DNA from: Desulfopila_A sp964446655
GTDB lineage: Bacteria; Desulfobacterota; Desulfobulbia; Desulfobulbales; Desulfocapsaceae
Assembly: GCA_964446655.1 (NCBI GenBank)
Contig: CAYUPL010000005.1
Location: forward strand, 42,319 to 106,318
Direction of reading: 5' to 3'
DNA length: 64,000 nucleotides
The position numbers and the translations under genes were made by a program. The notes under the pieces were generated by a model that did no database searches, was not told the origin of the DNA, and was given only the letters and a program-made list of their open reading frames with translations. This document shows positions 14,569-24,100 of this stretch, piece after piece (position 1 is the stretch's first letter; each line of letters starts with the position of its first letter).

Positions 14569-16926
14569 ATGGCACTAACAAAAAAGAAAAACCAAAAAAC
14601 CCGCAAAACGAAGCGGAATGGTTTCAAAAATAGCCTCGCTCGTTCCAGAAGGGCGTATTTTTTCTTTGATAAAGGTTTACGGTACTGGGACAACGGCAAT
14701 TTGACCAAGGCCCTGTCCTGTATTCTGAAGGCTGTCCAGGAGAAGCCGCCGGAGGTTGGCGATATACTTAGAGCACTGGTGGATCTTGGCGGCGAAATGG
14801 ACCGGCCCGATATCATTCTCATGGGATATGGCGGGTTGCATAAATTGGAAGAGATCGATAACTCCGCTTATCCTCAATATATCAATCTGCTGCTCAATGA
14901 AGGTAAGGCCGAAACTGCCCTGCCGGTATTGGAAAAATACCGGCAAATCCTCTCCCGGACCGCGTTGCCCAACAAAGAAAAGCAGAAGATGCTCAAGCAA
15001 ACCGACGAGATCACGCAGCATTGCAGAAACCTGATAGCTCGGAACAACTATCTGAGAAACACAAGGAAGTCCCTGCTGAAAGAAAACAGGAACGAACCGG
15101 TTGCTCCCGCCGAAGAACCTTCGATCTCCAGCCGCACCGACGACGGGGATTTTGTTGAGGAGGCCGTTGTGTCTGTCGGCGATAGGCAAGCGGTGGCCAT
15201 TCCGCTTACCCTGACCGTCGATACATCCTCGTTCGAGCAACCATTGACAAAAGCCGAGACCGTCGGGCGAGAGGCCTTGGAGGTCACTCTTGCAGCTCAC
15301 CGCATCAGTTTTCGCAACTCCTTCGAGAATCTTCTCTGTCTTCCCCTGCTGCACAACGTGGAATCGTTCTGGTATCAGGAGGAAACCGTGCGTAAGGTAT
15401 TGAAAACCTTCCGCGGCCGCGCCATGCTGGCTGACGAGGTGGGGCTGGGTAAGACCGTGGAAGCCGGCATGGTTCTCAGGGAATATATCGAACGGGGGAT
15501 GGTCCGCAGCGCACTCATCCTCACCCCCACTCCCCTGGTGAGTCAATGGAAGGAAGAGCTTCGCATAAAATTCGATCTCGATTTTGTTTCCACCGACGAT
15601 CAGGGCGGCAGGGTGGGTGAAAGGGTGTGGGAGAAACCTTTTGTATTGGCCTCCATTAACAAGGCCAAGTCAAAAACCAATTTCAGCAAAGTGACCGCCC
15701 GGGAGTACGACATGGTCATCGTCGATGAAGCCCATCATCTGAAAAACAGAACCACCTTGAATTGGAAGCTAGTCAATTCCTTGCAAAAACGATTCCTTCT
15801 CCTGCTCACCGCCACACCGGTGGAAAACAATCTCCTGGAGCTCTACAATCTCATCACCCTGCTCAAACCCGGCCTCCTGAGCACGGCTTCCGCCTTCAAA
15901 CAGGAGTATATGTTGGAACAGGATATGGTCAGCCCGGCAAAACGGGCAATGTTGCGAGGTCTACTCGATCAGGTAATGATACGCAATACCAGGGCACTGG
16001 CGGCACTGAATATACCGCCGAGGTTCGCCCAAACGGTACGAATAGAACCGCAAGAGTACGAATTGCGACTCTACCAAACAGTAACGGAACTTGTCTCTGC
16101 AATCAGCCGGAGCGGCGGGCGGCCGCATCGAATATTATTGAAAAACCTGCTGGCCGTTGCCGGCTCGTCTCCCAGGGCCCTCTCCAATACCCTGCGCAAT
16201 TTGATGAAAAAAGATGGTGACTCGCTGGAGGACTTTCGGGAGCGCATCGCGGCGCTAAGCAATATGTGCCGGTCCATGACCGGCGAAACAGGGAAAAACA
16301 AGGCTCTTGTCAAGCTGGTGCGGAAGACCGGGGGCAAAAAAATAGTGTTTGTCAAATTTCTCGGCTCTATGGAGGAAATAGCCGACTATCTCGAGTGGCA
16401 CGGAATCTCCTTTGCCGTCTTCCACGGCTCTTTGACCAATCGGGAAAAGGATGAGGCCATAGAGGAGTTCCGGAAGGAAAAAGACGTCCTCGTCACTACC
16501 GAGATCGGCGGGGAGGGCAGGAATTTACAGTTTTGCCACCAGATGATCAACTATGATCTGCCCTGGAACCCCATGAAAATCGAGCAGAGGATCGGCAGGA
16601 TTCACCGGATCGGTCAGCAACATGAAGTCATGATCTACAACTTCTGCGGTAAGGGAAGTGTCGAGGAGTACATCCTCGAAATCCTGGACCGAAAAATCAA
16701 TATGTTCGAAATGGTGATCGGGGAAATCGATATGATTTTGGGACGGATCCGGGGAGAGAAGGATTTTGAGGATATGGTCTATGATATCTGGGTTACTGCC
16801 GCATCCGAAGAGGAACGCGACAAGGAGTTTGCCAAACTGGGCACGACAATGAAACGCTCGAAGACCCAGTACGACAAGACCAGGGAACTAGACGAACAGC
16901 TCTTCGGAGAGGACTATGAACTCTAA
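14569..16926 (+). CDS. SNF2/RapA-like DEAH helicase with TPR-like N-terminus
   Basis: This is a 785-residue Swi2/Snf2-type ATP-dependent translocase. Residues about 25-155 form a helical, TPR-like region (FFDKGLRYWDNGNLTKALSC). The motor follows: Walker A DEVGLGKT at 289-296, DEAHH at 386-390, TATP at 414-417, and lobe 2 with GGEGRNLQF and the arginine-finger motif QRIGRIHRIGQ at 673-683. It presumably tracks on duplex DNA or remodels protein-DNA complexes. The next gene overlaps by 11 nt, which implies a two-protein unit. The pair sits between toxin-antitoxin modules in an accessory island, a defence-like setting. It is not a canonical RapA, which lacks this N-terminus. It also differs from DISARM DrmD, since no methylase or DrmABC genes are present. 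Confidence 0.85.
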   Translation: MALTKKKNQKTRKTKRNGFKNSLARSRRAYFFFDKGLRYWDNGNLTKALSCILKAVQEKPPEVGDILRALVDLGGEMDRPDIILMGYGGLHKLEEIDNSAYPQYINLLLNEGKAETALPVLEKYRQILSRTALPNKEKQKMLKQTDEITQHCRNLIARNNYLRNTRKSLLKENRNEPVAPAEEPSISSRTDDGDFVEEAVVSVGDRQAVAIPLTLTVDTSSFEQPLTKAETVGREALEVTLAAHRISFRNSFENLLCLPLLHNVESFWYQEETVRKVLKTFRGRAMLADEVGLGKTVEAGMVLREYIERGMVRSALILTPTPLVSQWKEELRIKFDLDFVSTDDQGGRVGERVWEKPFVLASINKAKSKTNFSKVTAREYDMVIVDEAHHLKNRTTLNWKLVNSLQKRFLLLLTATPVENNLLELYNLITLLKPGLLSTASAFKQEYMLEQDMVSPAKRAMLRGLLDQVMIRNTRALAALNIPPRFAQTVRIEPQEYELRLYQTVTELVSAISRSGGRPHRILLKNLLAVAGSSPRALSNTLRNLMKKDGDSLEDFRERIAALSNMCRSMTGETGKNKALVKLVRKTGGKKIVFVKFLGSMEEIADYLEWHGISFAVFHGSLTNREKDEAIEEFRKEKDVLVTTEIGGEGRNLQFCHQMINYDLPWNPMKIEQRIGRIHRIGQQHEVMIYNFCGKGSVEEYILEILDRKINMFEMVIGEIDMILGRIRGEKDFEDMVYDIWVTAASEEERDKEFAKLGTTMKRSKTQYDKTRELDEQLFGEDYEL

Positions 16927-17953
16927 CAGCGATTCCGACCTGCGCTTTTTCACCAGGGATTTTATCAGAACCTACGGCGGCGCCGTCGAAGATCTGGGCC
17001 GGGGCATGGACGCCGTCCTGCCGCCGGAGCTGGCAGAACGCCTGGCCGTCTCCGAATATATCAATGTTCGATTTGTAAGCGACGGCCCGGGCGAAGGAAA
17101 GATCCATTACGGTTCTCCTCTTTTGGATGCCATGGTGGGCGTGGCTCGTGAGCGGGTTCCGGTGACAAGCTGTATACTCCATTTCGACTATCTGAAAACG
17201 GCCGGCTTCGACAGGTTGATCGGGGAACTGTTCATCTTCGGCAACGCCACGATCAAGGTGGAAAAAACGGCGGAGACCGTCAACGATTACATTTTTCTCT
17301 ATTGCCACTATCTTGCCCAGAGTGACGAACAGAAAGAAGGGTTGATCCCCCTGGCCTATAACCGCAATACCTTGGTGGATGTCTCCGCCATGACCGATGC
17401 CATGACCGGAATCGATATGGATTTCGGCGAGAGAGCAGCGGCGATTGCCCTCTCCGGCGGCGAGTTGCGGGAAATTGAGAATCTGGTGCACGGCAGCGCG
17501 ACGGCGGTCCTTGCCGAGGAGCTGCGAGACTTCGAGGCGAGCATGAACCGCAGATATCGGCGGGATGTGAAAAATCTGGGCGAATATTATGGTGCCCTGG
17601 AGAGGGAGATGAAGAACAGCCTTGCACGTGGTGGGCAATCGGAGCAGCTCATCGCTGAACGGCGGGAGAAGATGGCCCTGCTTCCGGCGGAACTTGCCGC
17701 CAAGACCGAGGATCTCTATAAAAAATACAGTATTTCGATCAGCCTGAGGCTGGGCGGCGCCATGCTCTTGCGAAGCCCGGTGGTGATGGTCCTGCTACGC
17801 GTCTCCGTCGGCAGAAAAAAGGAAAATATTCAACTGCACTACAATCCGGTGCTGAAGACCATCGAGCCGCTCCGCTGCGAGAACTGCAGGCAGGCCACCT
17901 ATCGCCCGTTTTTTGGAGAAAAAATGCAGGTATTCTGCCCGCAATGCGCATAG
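16916..17953 (+). CDS. Uncharacterised zinc-ribbon partner of the SNF2 helicase
   Basis: I do not recognise this 345-residue family. The N-terminal third is mixed alpha/beta (FFTRDFIRTYGGAVEDLG). Residues about 200-270 are charged and strongly helical, a probable coiled coil (LEREMKNSLARGGQSEQLI). A C-terminal zinc ribbon has C321-x2-C324 and C341-x2-C344. There is no signal peptide or membrane segment and no obvious nuclease or methylase motif. Its start lies 11 nt inside the helicase gene, so the two are translationally coupled and probably form a complex, with this protein perhaps recognising DNA or a target protein. Function is unknown; partnership with the helicase is inference from the overlap. 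Confidence 0.75.
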   Translation: MNSNSDSDLRFFTRDFIRTYGGAVEDLGRGMDAVLPPELAERLAVSEYINVRFVSDGPGEGKIHYGSPLLDAMVGVARERVPVTSCILHFDYLKTAGFDRLIGELFIFGNATIKVEKTAETVNDYIFLYCHYLAQSDEQKEGLIPLAYNRNTLVDVSAMTDAMTGIDMDFGERAAAIALSGGELREIENLVHGSATAVLAEELRDFEASMNRRYRRDVKNLGEYYGALEREMKNSLARGGQSEQLIAERREKMALLPAELAAKTEDLYKKYSISISLRLGGAMLLRSPVVMVLLRVSVGRKKENIQLHYNPVLKTIEPLRCENCRQATYRPFFGEKMQVFCPQCA

Positions 17954-18074
17954 CCCAACATCGCTTCCGCGAAGGTTCTCTTTGTTTCGACCTCCATTTT
18001 TCCTCGAAAGCCGTCAGCCGTTTTCTTTAAATTTGATTTGGTTTCGCGTAGTTTGTGGAACCCAGAGGAATGAC

Positions 18075-18112
18075 TTGATATGCGTTGCATGCTGTGGTAC
18101 ATTAAAATGTAC
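18075..18112 (+). promoter_or_regulatory. Promoter and palindromic operator of yefM-yoeB
   Basis: TTGATA (18075-18080), a 17-nt spacer and TACATT (18098-18103) form a sigma-70 promoter. Overlapping the -10 box is the dyad GTACATT-AA-AATGTAC (18097-18112), and a TGTACA hexamer lies at 18109-18114. Known YefM-YoeB operators are built on TGTACA, so this is a probable autorepression site. AGGAGG precedes the antitoxin ATG. Confidence 0.65.
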
Positions 18113-18135
18113 ATGTTCGCACAGGAGGTAAAATT

Positions 18136-18387
18136 ATGAACACTATTACATACACATCAGCTAGGGCTAACCTCTCTAAAACAATGAAAAAAGTTTGTGA
18201 TGATCATTCTCCGATTATCATTACTCGGAAAAAAGAAAACCCAGTAGTTATGATGTCTCTCGAAGATTATCAAGCTCTTGAAGAGACTGCTTACTTACTA
18301 AGAAGCCCGAAAAATGCTCGAAGACTCCTTGAGTCAATCGCTCAGCTTGAAATGGGTGAAGGCTTTGAAAAGGAGCTGACTGATTGA
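18136..18387 (+). CDS. yefM: Antitoxin of the YefM/Phd family
   Basis: The 83-residue protein shows the YefM fold: MNTITYTSARANLSKTMKKV, then HSPIIITRKKENPVVMMSLE and DYQALEETAYLLRSPKNARR. The C-terminus binds the toxin. It represses its own operon through the palindrome immediately upstream. The toxin gene overlaps its stop by 4 nt. Confidence 0.92.
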   Translation: MNTITYTSARANLSKTMKKVCDDHSPIIITRKKENPVVMMSLEDYQALEETAYLLRSPKNARRLLESIAQLEMGEGFEKELTD

Positions 18388-18638
18388 AGCTTATTTTTTC
18401 TGAAAATGCCTGGAAAGACTATCTATACTGGCAGCGCACTGACAAAAGAATTTTAAAGCGTATCAATCTCCTCATTCGTGATATCCAAAGAGTGCCATAC
18501 GAAGGAATAGGTAAACCTGAACCCTTAAAATATGGTCTCTCAGGTTATTGGTCGCGCAGAATTACTGATGAGCACCGCATAGTATATAAAGCGGAAGAAG
18601 ATTCAGTATTAATTGCACAACTTCGATACCATTATTAG
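18384..18638 (+). CDS. yoeB: YoeB-family mRNA-interferase toxin
   Basis: This 84-residue toxin has the YoeB signature: FSENAWKDYLYWQRTDKRIL, then the catalytic-core strand GKPEPLKYGLSGYWSRRITD, then EHRIVYKA, ending in LRYHY with the terminal histidine-tyrosine typical of the family. It would cleave mRNA at the ribosomal A site. The start is TTG, overlapping the antitoxin stop (TTGA), which keeps toxin synthesis coupled to and lower than antitoxin synthesis. Confidence 0.93.
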   Translation: MKLIFSENAWKDYLYWQRTDKRILKRINLLIRDIQRVPYEGIGKPEPLKYGLSGYWSRRITDEHRIVYKAEEDSVLIAQLRYHY

Positions 18639-18651
18639 AGGATATGACAGG

Positions 18652-19578
18652 ATGAAGAAGGGTGCAGAAACAGAGAGACAAGCCATGTTGCGACCGGGAA
18701 TGCCGTCGATAGAGGACCTGGAAGGGGACCGGCTGCCTGTTGGTCTTCCTGCCGTGATCGATGCCCATGTGCATATTTTTCCGGACGATATTTTTGCGGC
18801 GGTATGGCAATGGTTTGACGAAAACGGCTGGTCAATCAGGTACCGTCTCCGTTCTTCGGCGATATTTGATTTTCTTTTCTCCCATGGGATATCTCATGTG
18901 GTTGCGCTGCAGTATGCCCACAAGCCCGGCATTGCCAGACAGCTTAATCAGTATATGGCGCGTAAATGCCTTGAGTATCCTGGAAAAATTTCCGGTATGG
19001 CAACGGTTTTTCCAGGAGAAGAAGAGAGTGAGCAAATCCTGCGGGAAGCCTTCGACAGTGGTCTTACCGGCTTGAAACTCCATGCCCATGTGCAGTGTTT
19101 TGACATGAACAGTGACAGTATGCACCGCCTCTATGAGTGTTGTCGACGCAAGAGAAAACCGCTCATAATGCATATCGGCAGAGAGCCGAAAAGCAGTGCC
19201 TATAAGTGTGATCCCCATCAGCTCTGCCATGCGGAGGGTTTTGAAGACATCCTGAAAAACTATCCGGATTTGAAAATCTGTGTTCCCCACCTGGGCTTCG
19301 ATGAGCTGTCATCCTATCGCCTGCTGCTGGAGAAATACGATAATCTCTGGCTCGATACGGCCATGGTGCTGACGGACTATTTTCCTCTCAAGGAAAAAAT
19401 AGTGCTGCAGCAATACAGAACCGAACGGATCATGTATGGCTCAGATTTTCCCAATATCCCCTATGCCTGGGACAGAGAACTGAAAGAGTTACGGGCGGCA
19501 CCTCTTCCTGCTGCAATTCTGCGGCAGATTACAATGGAAAATGCCATTGAGTTTTATGATATCGGCGGAGCTGTCTGA
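18652..19578 (+). CDS. Amidohydrolase-family metal-dependent hydrolase
   Basis: This 308-residue TIM-barrel hydrolase has the metal-binding set expected for the amidohydrolase_2 family: DAHVHIF (HxH), the lysine/histidine strand LKLHAHVQ, MHIGREP, VPHLGF and the terminal aspartate in MYGSDFPN. It is cytoplasmic and its substrate is unknown. I place the start at 18652; the open frame extends to 18613 but that overlaps the YoeB gene, and no strong ribosome-binding site decides. It marks the return to ordinary core-type sequence after the toxin-antitoxin island. Confidence 0.8.
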   Translation: MKKGAETERQAMLRPGMPSIEDLEGDRLPVGLPAVIDAHVHIFPDDIFAAVWQWFDENGWSIRYRLRSSAIFDFLFSHGISHVVALQYAHKPGIARQLNQYMARKCLEYPGKISGMATVFPGEEESEQILREAFDSGLTGLKLHAHVQCFDMNSDSMHRLYECCRRKRKPLIMHIGREPKSSAYKCDPHQLCHAEGFEDILKNYPDLKICVPHLGFDELSSYRLLLEKYDNLWLDTAMVLTDYFPLKEKIVLQQYRTERIMYGSDFPNIPYAWDRELKELRAAPLPAAILRQITMENAIEFYDIGGAV

Positions 19579-19709
19579 TTCGGGCTGAACAGGCAACTGC
19601 AGACAACCAGTAGAAAAAAGCCGCCGCGCAGATAATGCTTGAAAACCAGTTGCCCGAGACCGGGGACAACGAAGCCTGACAATAATGCTCCTTTTGCGGC
19701 GTTGTTCAT
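19554..19709 (-). CDS. Small membrane protein, 51 residues
   Basis: MNNAAKGALLSGFVVPGLGQ then LVFKHYLRGGFFLLVVCSCL reads like the N-terminus of small two-helix membrane proteins that carry a PGLGQ turn. GGAGG lies 9 nt before the ATG. The frame stops after 51 residues and overlaps the 3' end of the amidohydrolase gene on the other strand by 25 nt. It may be a C-terminally truncated gene. Confidence 0.4.
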   Translation of the reverse strand: MNNAAKGALLSGFVVPGLGQLVFKHYLRGGFFLLVVCSCLFSPNQTAPPIS

Positions 19710-19948
19710 TTCTCTCTTCCTCCGTTTGTATTTGCTAAATTCAGCCCTGTATTTATACTATTATAACGTATGTCGGGTGAGCTTACAATCAGAGTTAGAA
19801 GTCCGGGGGCACCCTGTAAATCATGTTTGAAAGGCAAAATTGCTGTGGTATTTTATCACTGCCTCAAACAAACACTACACCTTCTTTTGATCGCGTAAGT
19901 CGGAATATTATCTGTTTTTTAGAACAAGAACCACGTTTGTATAAATGG

Positions 19949-21175
19949 ATGGATATGGAAAAAACAAAACCGGTCGGAAGGCGAGTTGTTGCTCTATTGA
20001 TCCTGATGCTGGCGGGAAGCGGGCTTTACTGGATGTTCGGCTCGAGTTTTCGCGGTACCGCCGCCGTCGACAACAGGGCACGGGGAGAGCGCCTGGTGCC
20101 TGTCGAGGTGCAACCGATAACAACCGGTGTGATTGAGCAGCGCCGTACATTCAGCGGGGCACTGGCGCCACGGGCTGAGTTTGTGGTCGCACCCAAAGTC
20201 GCCGGACGGCTGGAGCGGTTGACCGTCAATATCTCCGATAAGGTCAGCCGCGGCGAGTTGGTGGGGCAGTTGGAAGATGATGAATATGTTCAGGCCGTGG
20301 CCCAGGCCGAAGCAGACCTTGCCGTGGCCAGGGCAAATCTTTCCGAGGCCCGCAGTGAGCTTGAGATTGCCGGTCGCGAACTGGAACGGGTGGAGACCCT
20401 GCGGCAGCGTGGAGTCGCTTCGGAGTCGCAGCTTGATTCAGCCCGGGCAGGTCAGCTGGCCAAACAGGTCAAAAGCGAGGTGGCGCGTGCCAATGTCAGC
20501 CGGGCCGAGTCCCTTCTGGAGACCGTTAAGATCCGTCTGGGGTATACCAGAATCTCGGCTGGTTGGAGCGATGGCGCCGAGCAGCGGATAGTTGCTGAGC
20601 GCTTTGTCGATGAAGGTGAAATGGTCTCTGCCAACACACCTCTTCTGCGCATTGTCGAGATTGCTCCCATTACCGGTGTAATATTTGTTACGGAACGCGA
20701 TTATGCTCTCCTGCAGCCGGAACAGGAGGTCACTCTTGTAACGGATGCCTATCCGGGAGAAGTGTTCTCCGGCAGTATTGAACGTATTGCTCCGGTATTC
20801 AAAGCGACAAGTCGTCAGGCCAGAGTTGAGTTGAAAATTGACAATGAACAACAGCGATTGAAGCCGGGTATGTTCATCCGGGCGACGGTTGTTCTGCAAA
20901 AGAGATCGGACGCTCTGCTGCTTCCCGAGACAGCTCTGACCAAACGTAATGATCAAACGGGAATTTTTCTGGTCAGTGATGACTCCAAATCGGTCAGTTG
21001 GAAGCAGGTTGAGGTCGGGATACGGGATGGCAATATGGTGCAGCTTGTTGGAGAGCAGGGGCTCACAGGGTATGTTGTTACTCTGGGGCAACAGCTTCTT
21101 CAAGACGGCTCTTCCGTCACAATCCCCGAAAAACAGCTGGAGCCAATCGTGCCGGGCAAGAAGGTAGAGCGCTGA
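19949..21175 (+). CDS. RND efflux periplasmic adaptor (membrane fusion protein)
   Basis: This 408-residue HlyD/AcrA-type adaptor links the inner-membrane pump to the outer-membrane channel. It has an N-terminal membrane anchor (VVALLILMLAGSGLYWMF), a lipoyl half-motif (APKVAGRLERLTVNISDKVS), a coiled-coil hairpin (about 100-170), the second lipoyl half and a beta-barrel with FIRATVVLQ. The start is uncertain: ATGs at 19949 and 19955 sit just before the anchor, whereas 19823 would add 42 unlikely residues. The stop overlaps the pump start by 1 nt (TGATG). It is the first gene of a three-gene RND operon. Confidence 0.9.
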   Translation: MDMEKTKPVGRRVVALLILMLAGSGLYWMFGSSFRGTAAVDNRARGERLVPVEVQPITTGVIEQRRTFSGALAPRAEFVVAPKVAGRLERLTVNISDKVSRGELVGQLEDDEYVQAVAQAEADLAVARANLSEARSELEIAGRELERVETLRQRGVASESQLDSARAGQLAKQVKSEVARANVSRAESLLETVKIRLGYTRISAGWSDGAEQRIVAERFVDEGEMVSANTPLLRIVEIAPITGVIFVTERDYALLQPEQEVTLVTDAYPGEVFSGSIERIAPVFKATSRQARVELKIDNEQQRLKPGMFIRATVVLQKRSDALLLPETALTKRNDQTGIFLVSDDSKSVSWKQVEVGIRDGNMVQLVGEQGLTGYVVTLGQQLLQDGSSVTIPEKQLEPIVPGKKVER

Positions 21176-24100
21176 TGAATCTGCCGAAGTTCAGTGTCCG
21201 TCGACCAATCTTTACTACAATGATCACCCTGATCATTGTGGTGATGGGTGTCTTCTCCCTGGCCCGTCTCAAAATTGACCTGCTGCCTGCCATCGAGCTG
21301 CCGACCCTTTCGATTCGAACGAATTATGAAGGGGCCAGCCCGGAAGTGATGGAGAGTCTCGTCACCGAGGTTATTGAGGAGATTGTCGGCACGGTACCGG
21401 GCGTTGTGGAGATGTCGTCCCAGTCCTCGGAGGGCAACAGTACGGTACGGGTCAGTTTCTCCTGGGGGACCGATATCAATACGGCAGCGCTTGATGTTCA
21501 GGCCTCGTTGGAAAATGAAATGAACGAGTTGCCGGACGATATTCGTCGTCCTCGAGTCAGCAAGTTTGATATCAACAATTTTCCCGTTGTTATTCTGGGC
21601 GTTTCCAGCAACCTGGACCCGGTGGAACTGACTGATCTGGTGGAAGACCAGGTGCGCTATCGTTTCGGTCGACTGCCGGGTGTTGCTCAGGTTGATCTGT
21701 TTGGCGGATTTGATCGTGAAGTCAGGGTGGAGCTTGATCCGGACAGGGTAAAAGCGCTGGGCTTGCCGCTTGATCAGGTGCTGCAGGCTATTCGTAATGC
21801 CAACCTCGATCTGCCCACAGGGAAGATTCTTCAGGGACGCTACGAGATTACCCTGCGAGCGCCGGCCGAGTTCCGTTCGCTTGAGCAGATCCGGGATACC
21901 GTCATCGTGCAGCGCGATGGCGTTGCCGTGACCCTGGGAGAAATTGCCAAGGTACATGACACCTATGAAAAAATAACACGAATTGTCCGGGTAAACGGTG
22001 AGCGTGGTCTTCGGGTTGCCATACGTAAAGAGTCTGACGCCAACACGGTCGAGGTAGCCAAGGCGGTTCTTGGGGAGATTGACGAAATCAATCGGGCTTT
22101 TCCGCAGATTTCCGTTATTCCTATTATCAATCAAGGCAATTTTATCGAACGTTCCATTGCCAATGTGGCGCAGTCGGTTCTCTATGGTGGCGCATTGTCT
22201 GTTCTGGTTCTTCTTTTTTTCCTGCGTAACATCCGTTCCACGGTGGTCATTTCTCTGGCAATCCCCATTTCGGTGATTGCCACCTTTGCTCTGGTGTATT
22301 TCGGAGGGTTTACCCTCAACTTGATGACCCTGGGAGGTCTGGCCCTGGGAGTAGGGATGATGGTGGATAGTTCGGTGGTGGTTCTGGAGAATATCTTCCG
22401 TCGCCGAAACGAGAACCTCGAAAATCCGGAAGTCGCGGCTGTCCACGGTGCCCGTGAAGTTGGGCCGGCCATTATTGCCAGCACCATTACCACTCTCGTT
22501 ATTTTTCTTCCTCTTGTTTTTGTGAGGGGTGTTGCCGGAGTACTTTTCCAGGAGCTGGCCTATGTCATTATCTTTTCGCTGATATGTTCCCTGCTGGTAT
22601 CGCTCAGTTTGCTGCCCATGTTGGCCTCGAAACTACTGGAGACCCCGGAGGAGATGGAAAAGCGACGTTCTCCTCTGCTGGAGAGGATGATCAGACGATC
22701 AAATGTTCTTTTTGAGAAAATGGACAGCGGGTACCGCAACCTGCTGCAGAACGTCTTACAGAACCGACTGCTCACTGTATTTTCGGCGGTGTTCCTTCTA
22801 GGGGCCAGTCTGTTGCTGCTGCCTTTTATCGGCAGCGAATTTCTGCCGCCCAGTGATGAAGGAGAGGTGCGTATCAGTGGCGAAATGGAGGTCGGCACAC
22901 GCCTTGATCTTGTCGATCGCCAGGCCCGTAAAATGGAAGAAATCGCCTATGCCGCAGTTCCTGAAGCGGTTTCCAAGGTAATCAGTATAGGTGCTTCAGG
23001 CTGGCGGCCAAGTGATGCCGGCAGGGCGGATATCCGTATTTCTCTCGTACCGGCGGCCCAGCGTGATCGATCCAATGTGGAGGTGGCCAATGACCTGCGC
23101 GACAAGCTCGACGGCCGGATTCCAGGGATGATCGTTCGGACACGTGCCCCGCAAGGACAGTTCCTCCTTGAGCGCCTTTTAGGTGGCGTTGAAGGAATCA
23201 CCGTTGAAATTCGCGGTTTTGATCTGCAGACTCTGGACGCTCTTGCCCTCCGGACTTCTCAGGCGATACAGGGTATTCCGGGGATTACCGATGTGGAAAC
23301 CAGTAAGGAGGCGGGAATCCCGCAACAGGAGATCAAGGTAGACCGTCATAAAGTCGCCGATCTTGGTCTGACGGTTCGGGATGTGACCGAGGTTCTTGAA
23401 ACCGCTGTGGCCGGTACCGCAGCCGGAGAGTTCAGACCCCAGGGACTCTCCTACCGAATATTTGTGCAACTCGAGAATGCCGAGGAACGTACCCTTGAAG
23501 AAATCCTGGATTTGACGTTAACGACACAATCGGGTGAGCAGGTGGCCTTGCGTAATCTGGTTACTCATGGACAGGGTCTTGGGCCAATCGTTATTGACAG
23601 GAAAGACCAGCAGCGTCTTGTCACGGTGAGGGCTAATGTGGCCGGTAGAGATCTTGGTTCGGTGGCAGCTGACGTTCAGGCGGCTCTCGAGCAGATTCCA
23701 CGCCCGGTGGGATATGATCTTCTGGTGGCCGGCAATTATGAAGAGCAGCAGAAGGCCTCACGGGAAATGTTGATTTCCCTGTTGTTGGCCTTGGTGCTGG
23801 TCTATATGGTGCTGGCCTGTCAATACGAATCTCTGCGCGATCCGTTTGTGGTTATGGCTTCGGTTCCCGTTGCCGTGGTGGGGGTTCTGGTGATACTTTT
23901 TCTCACCGACACAACTCTGAACCTGCAGTCTTCCATCGGCTGTATCATGTTGGGCGGTATCGTGGTCAACAACGCTATTCTGCTGGTAGACCAGGCCGGG
24001 CAACTTTGCCGCAGCGGAATGAGAGTTAATGAAGCGGTTGCCGAAGCGGGACGACGACGACTGCGGCCGATTCTGATGACATCGCTTACCACTATTCTGG

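Noticed and set aside
14569..17953. Assignment of the helicase pair to DISARM (DrmD)
   Set aside because: The neighbouring DrmA, DrmB, DrmC and methylase genes are absent and the zinc-ribbon partner is not one of them.
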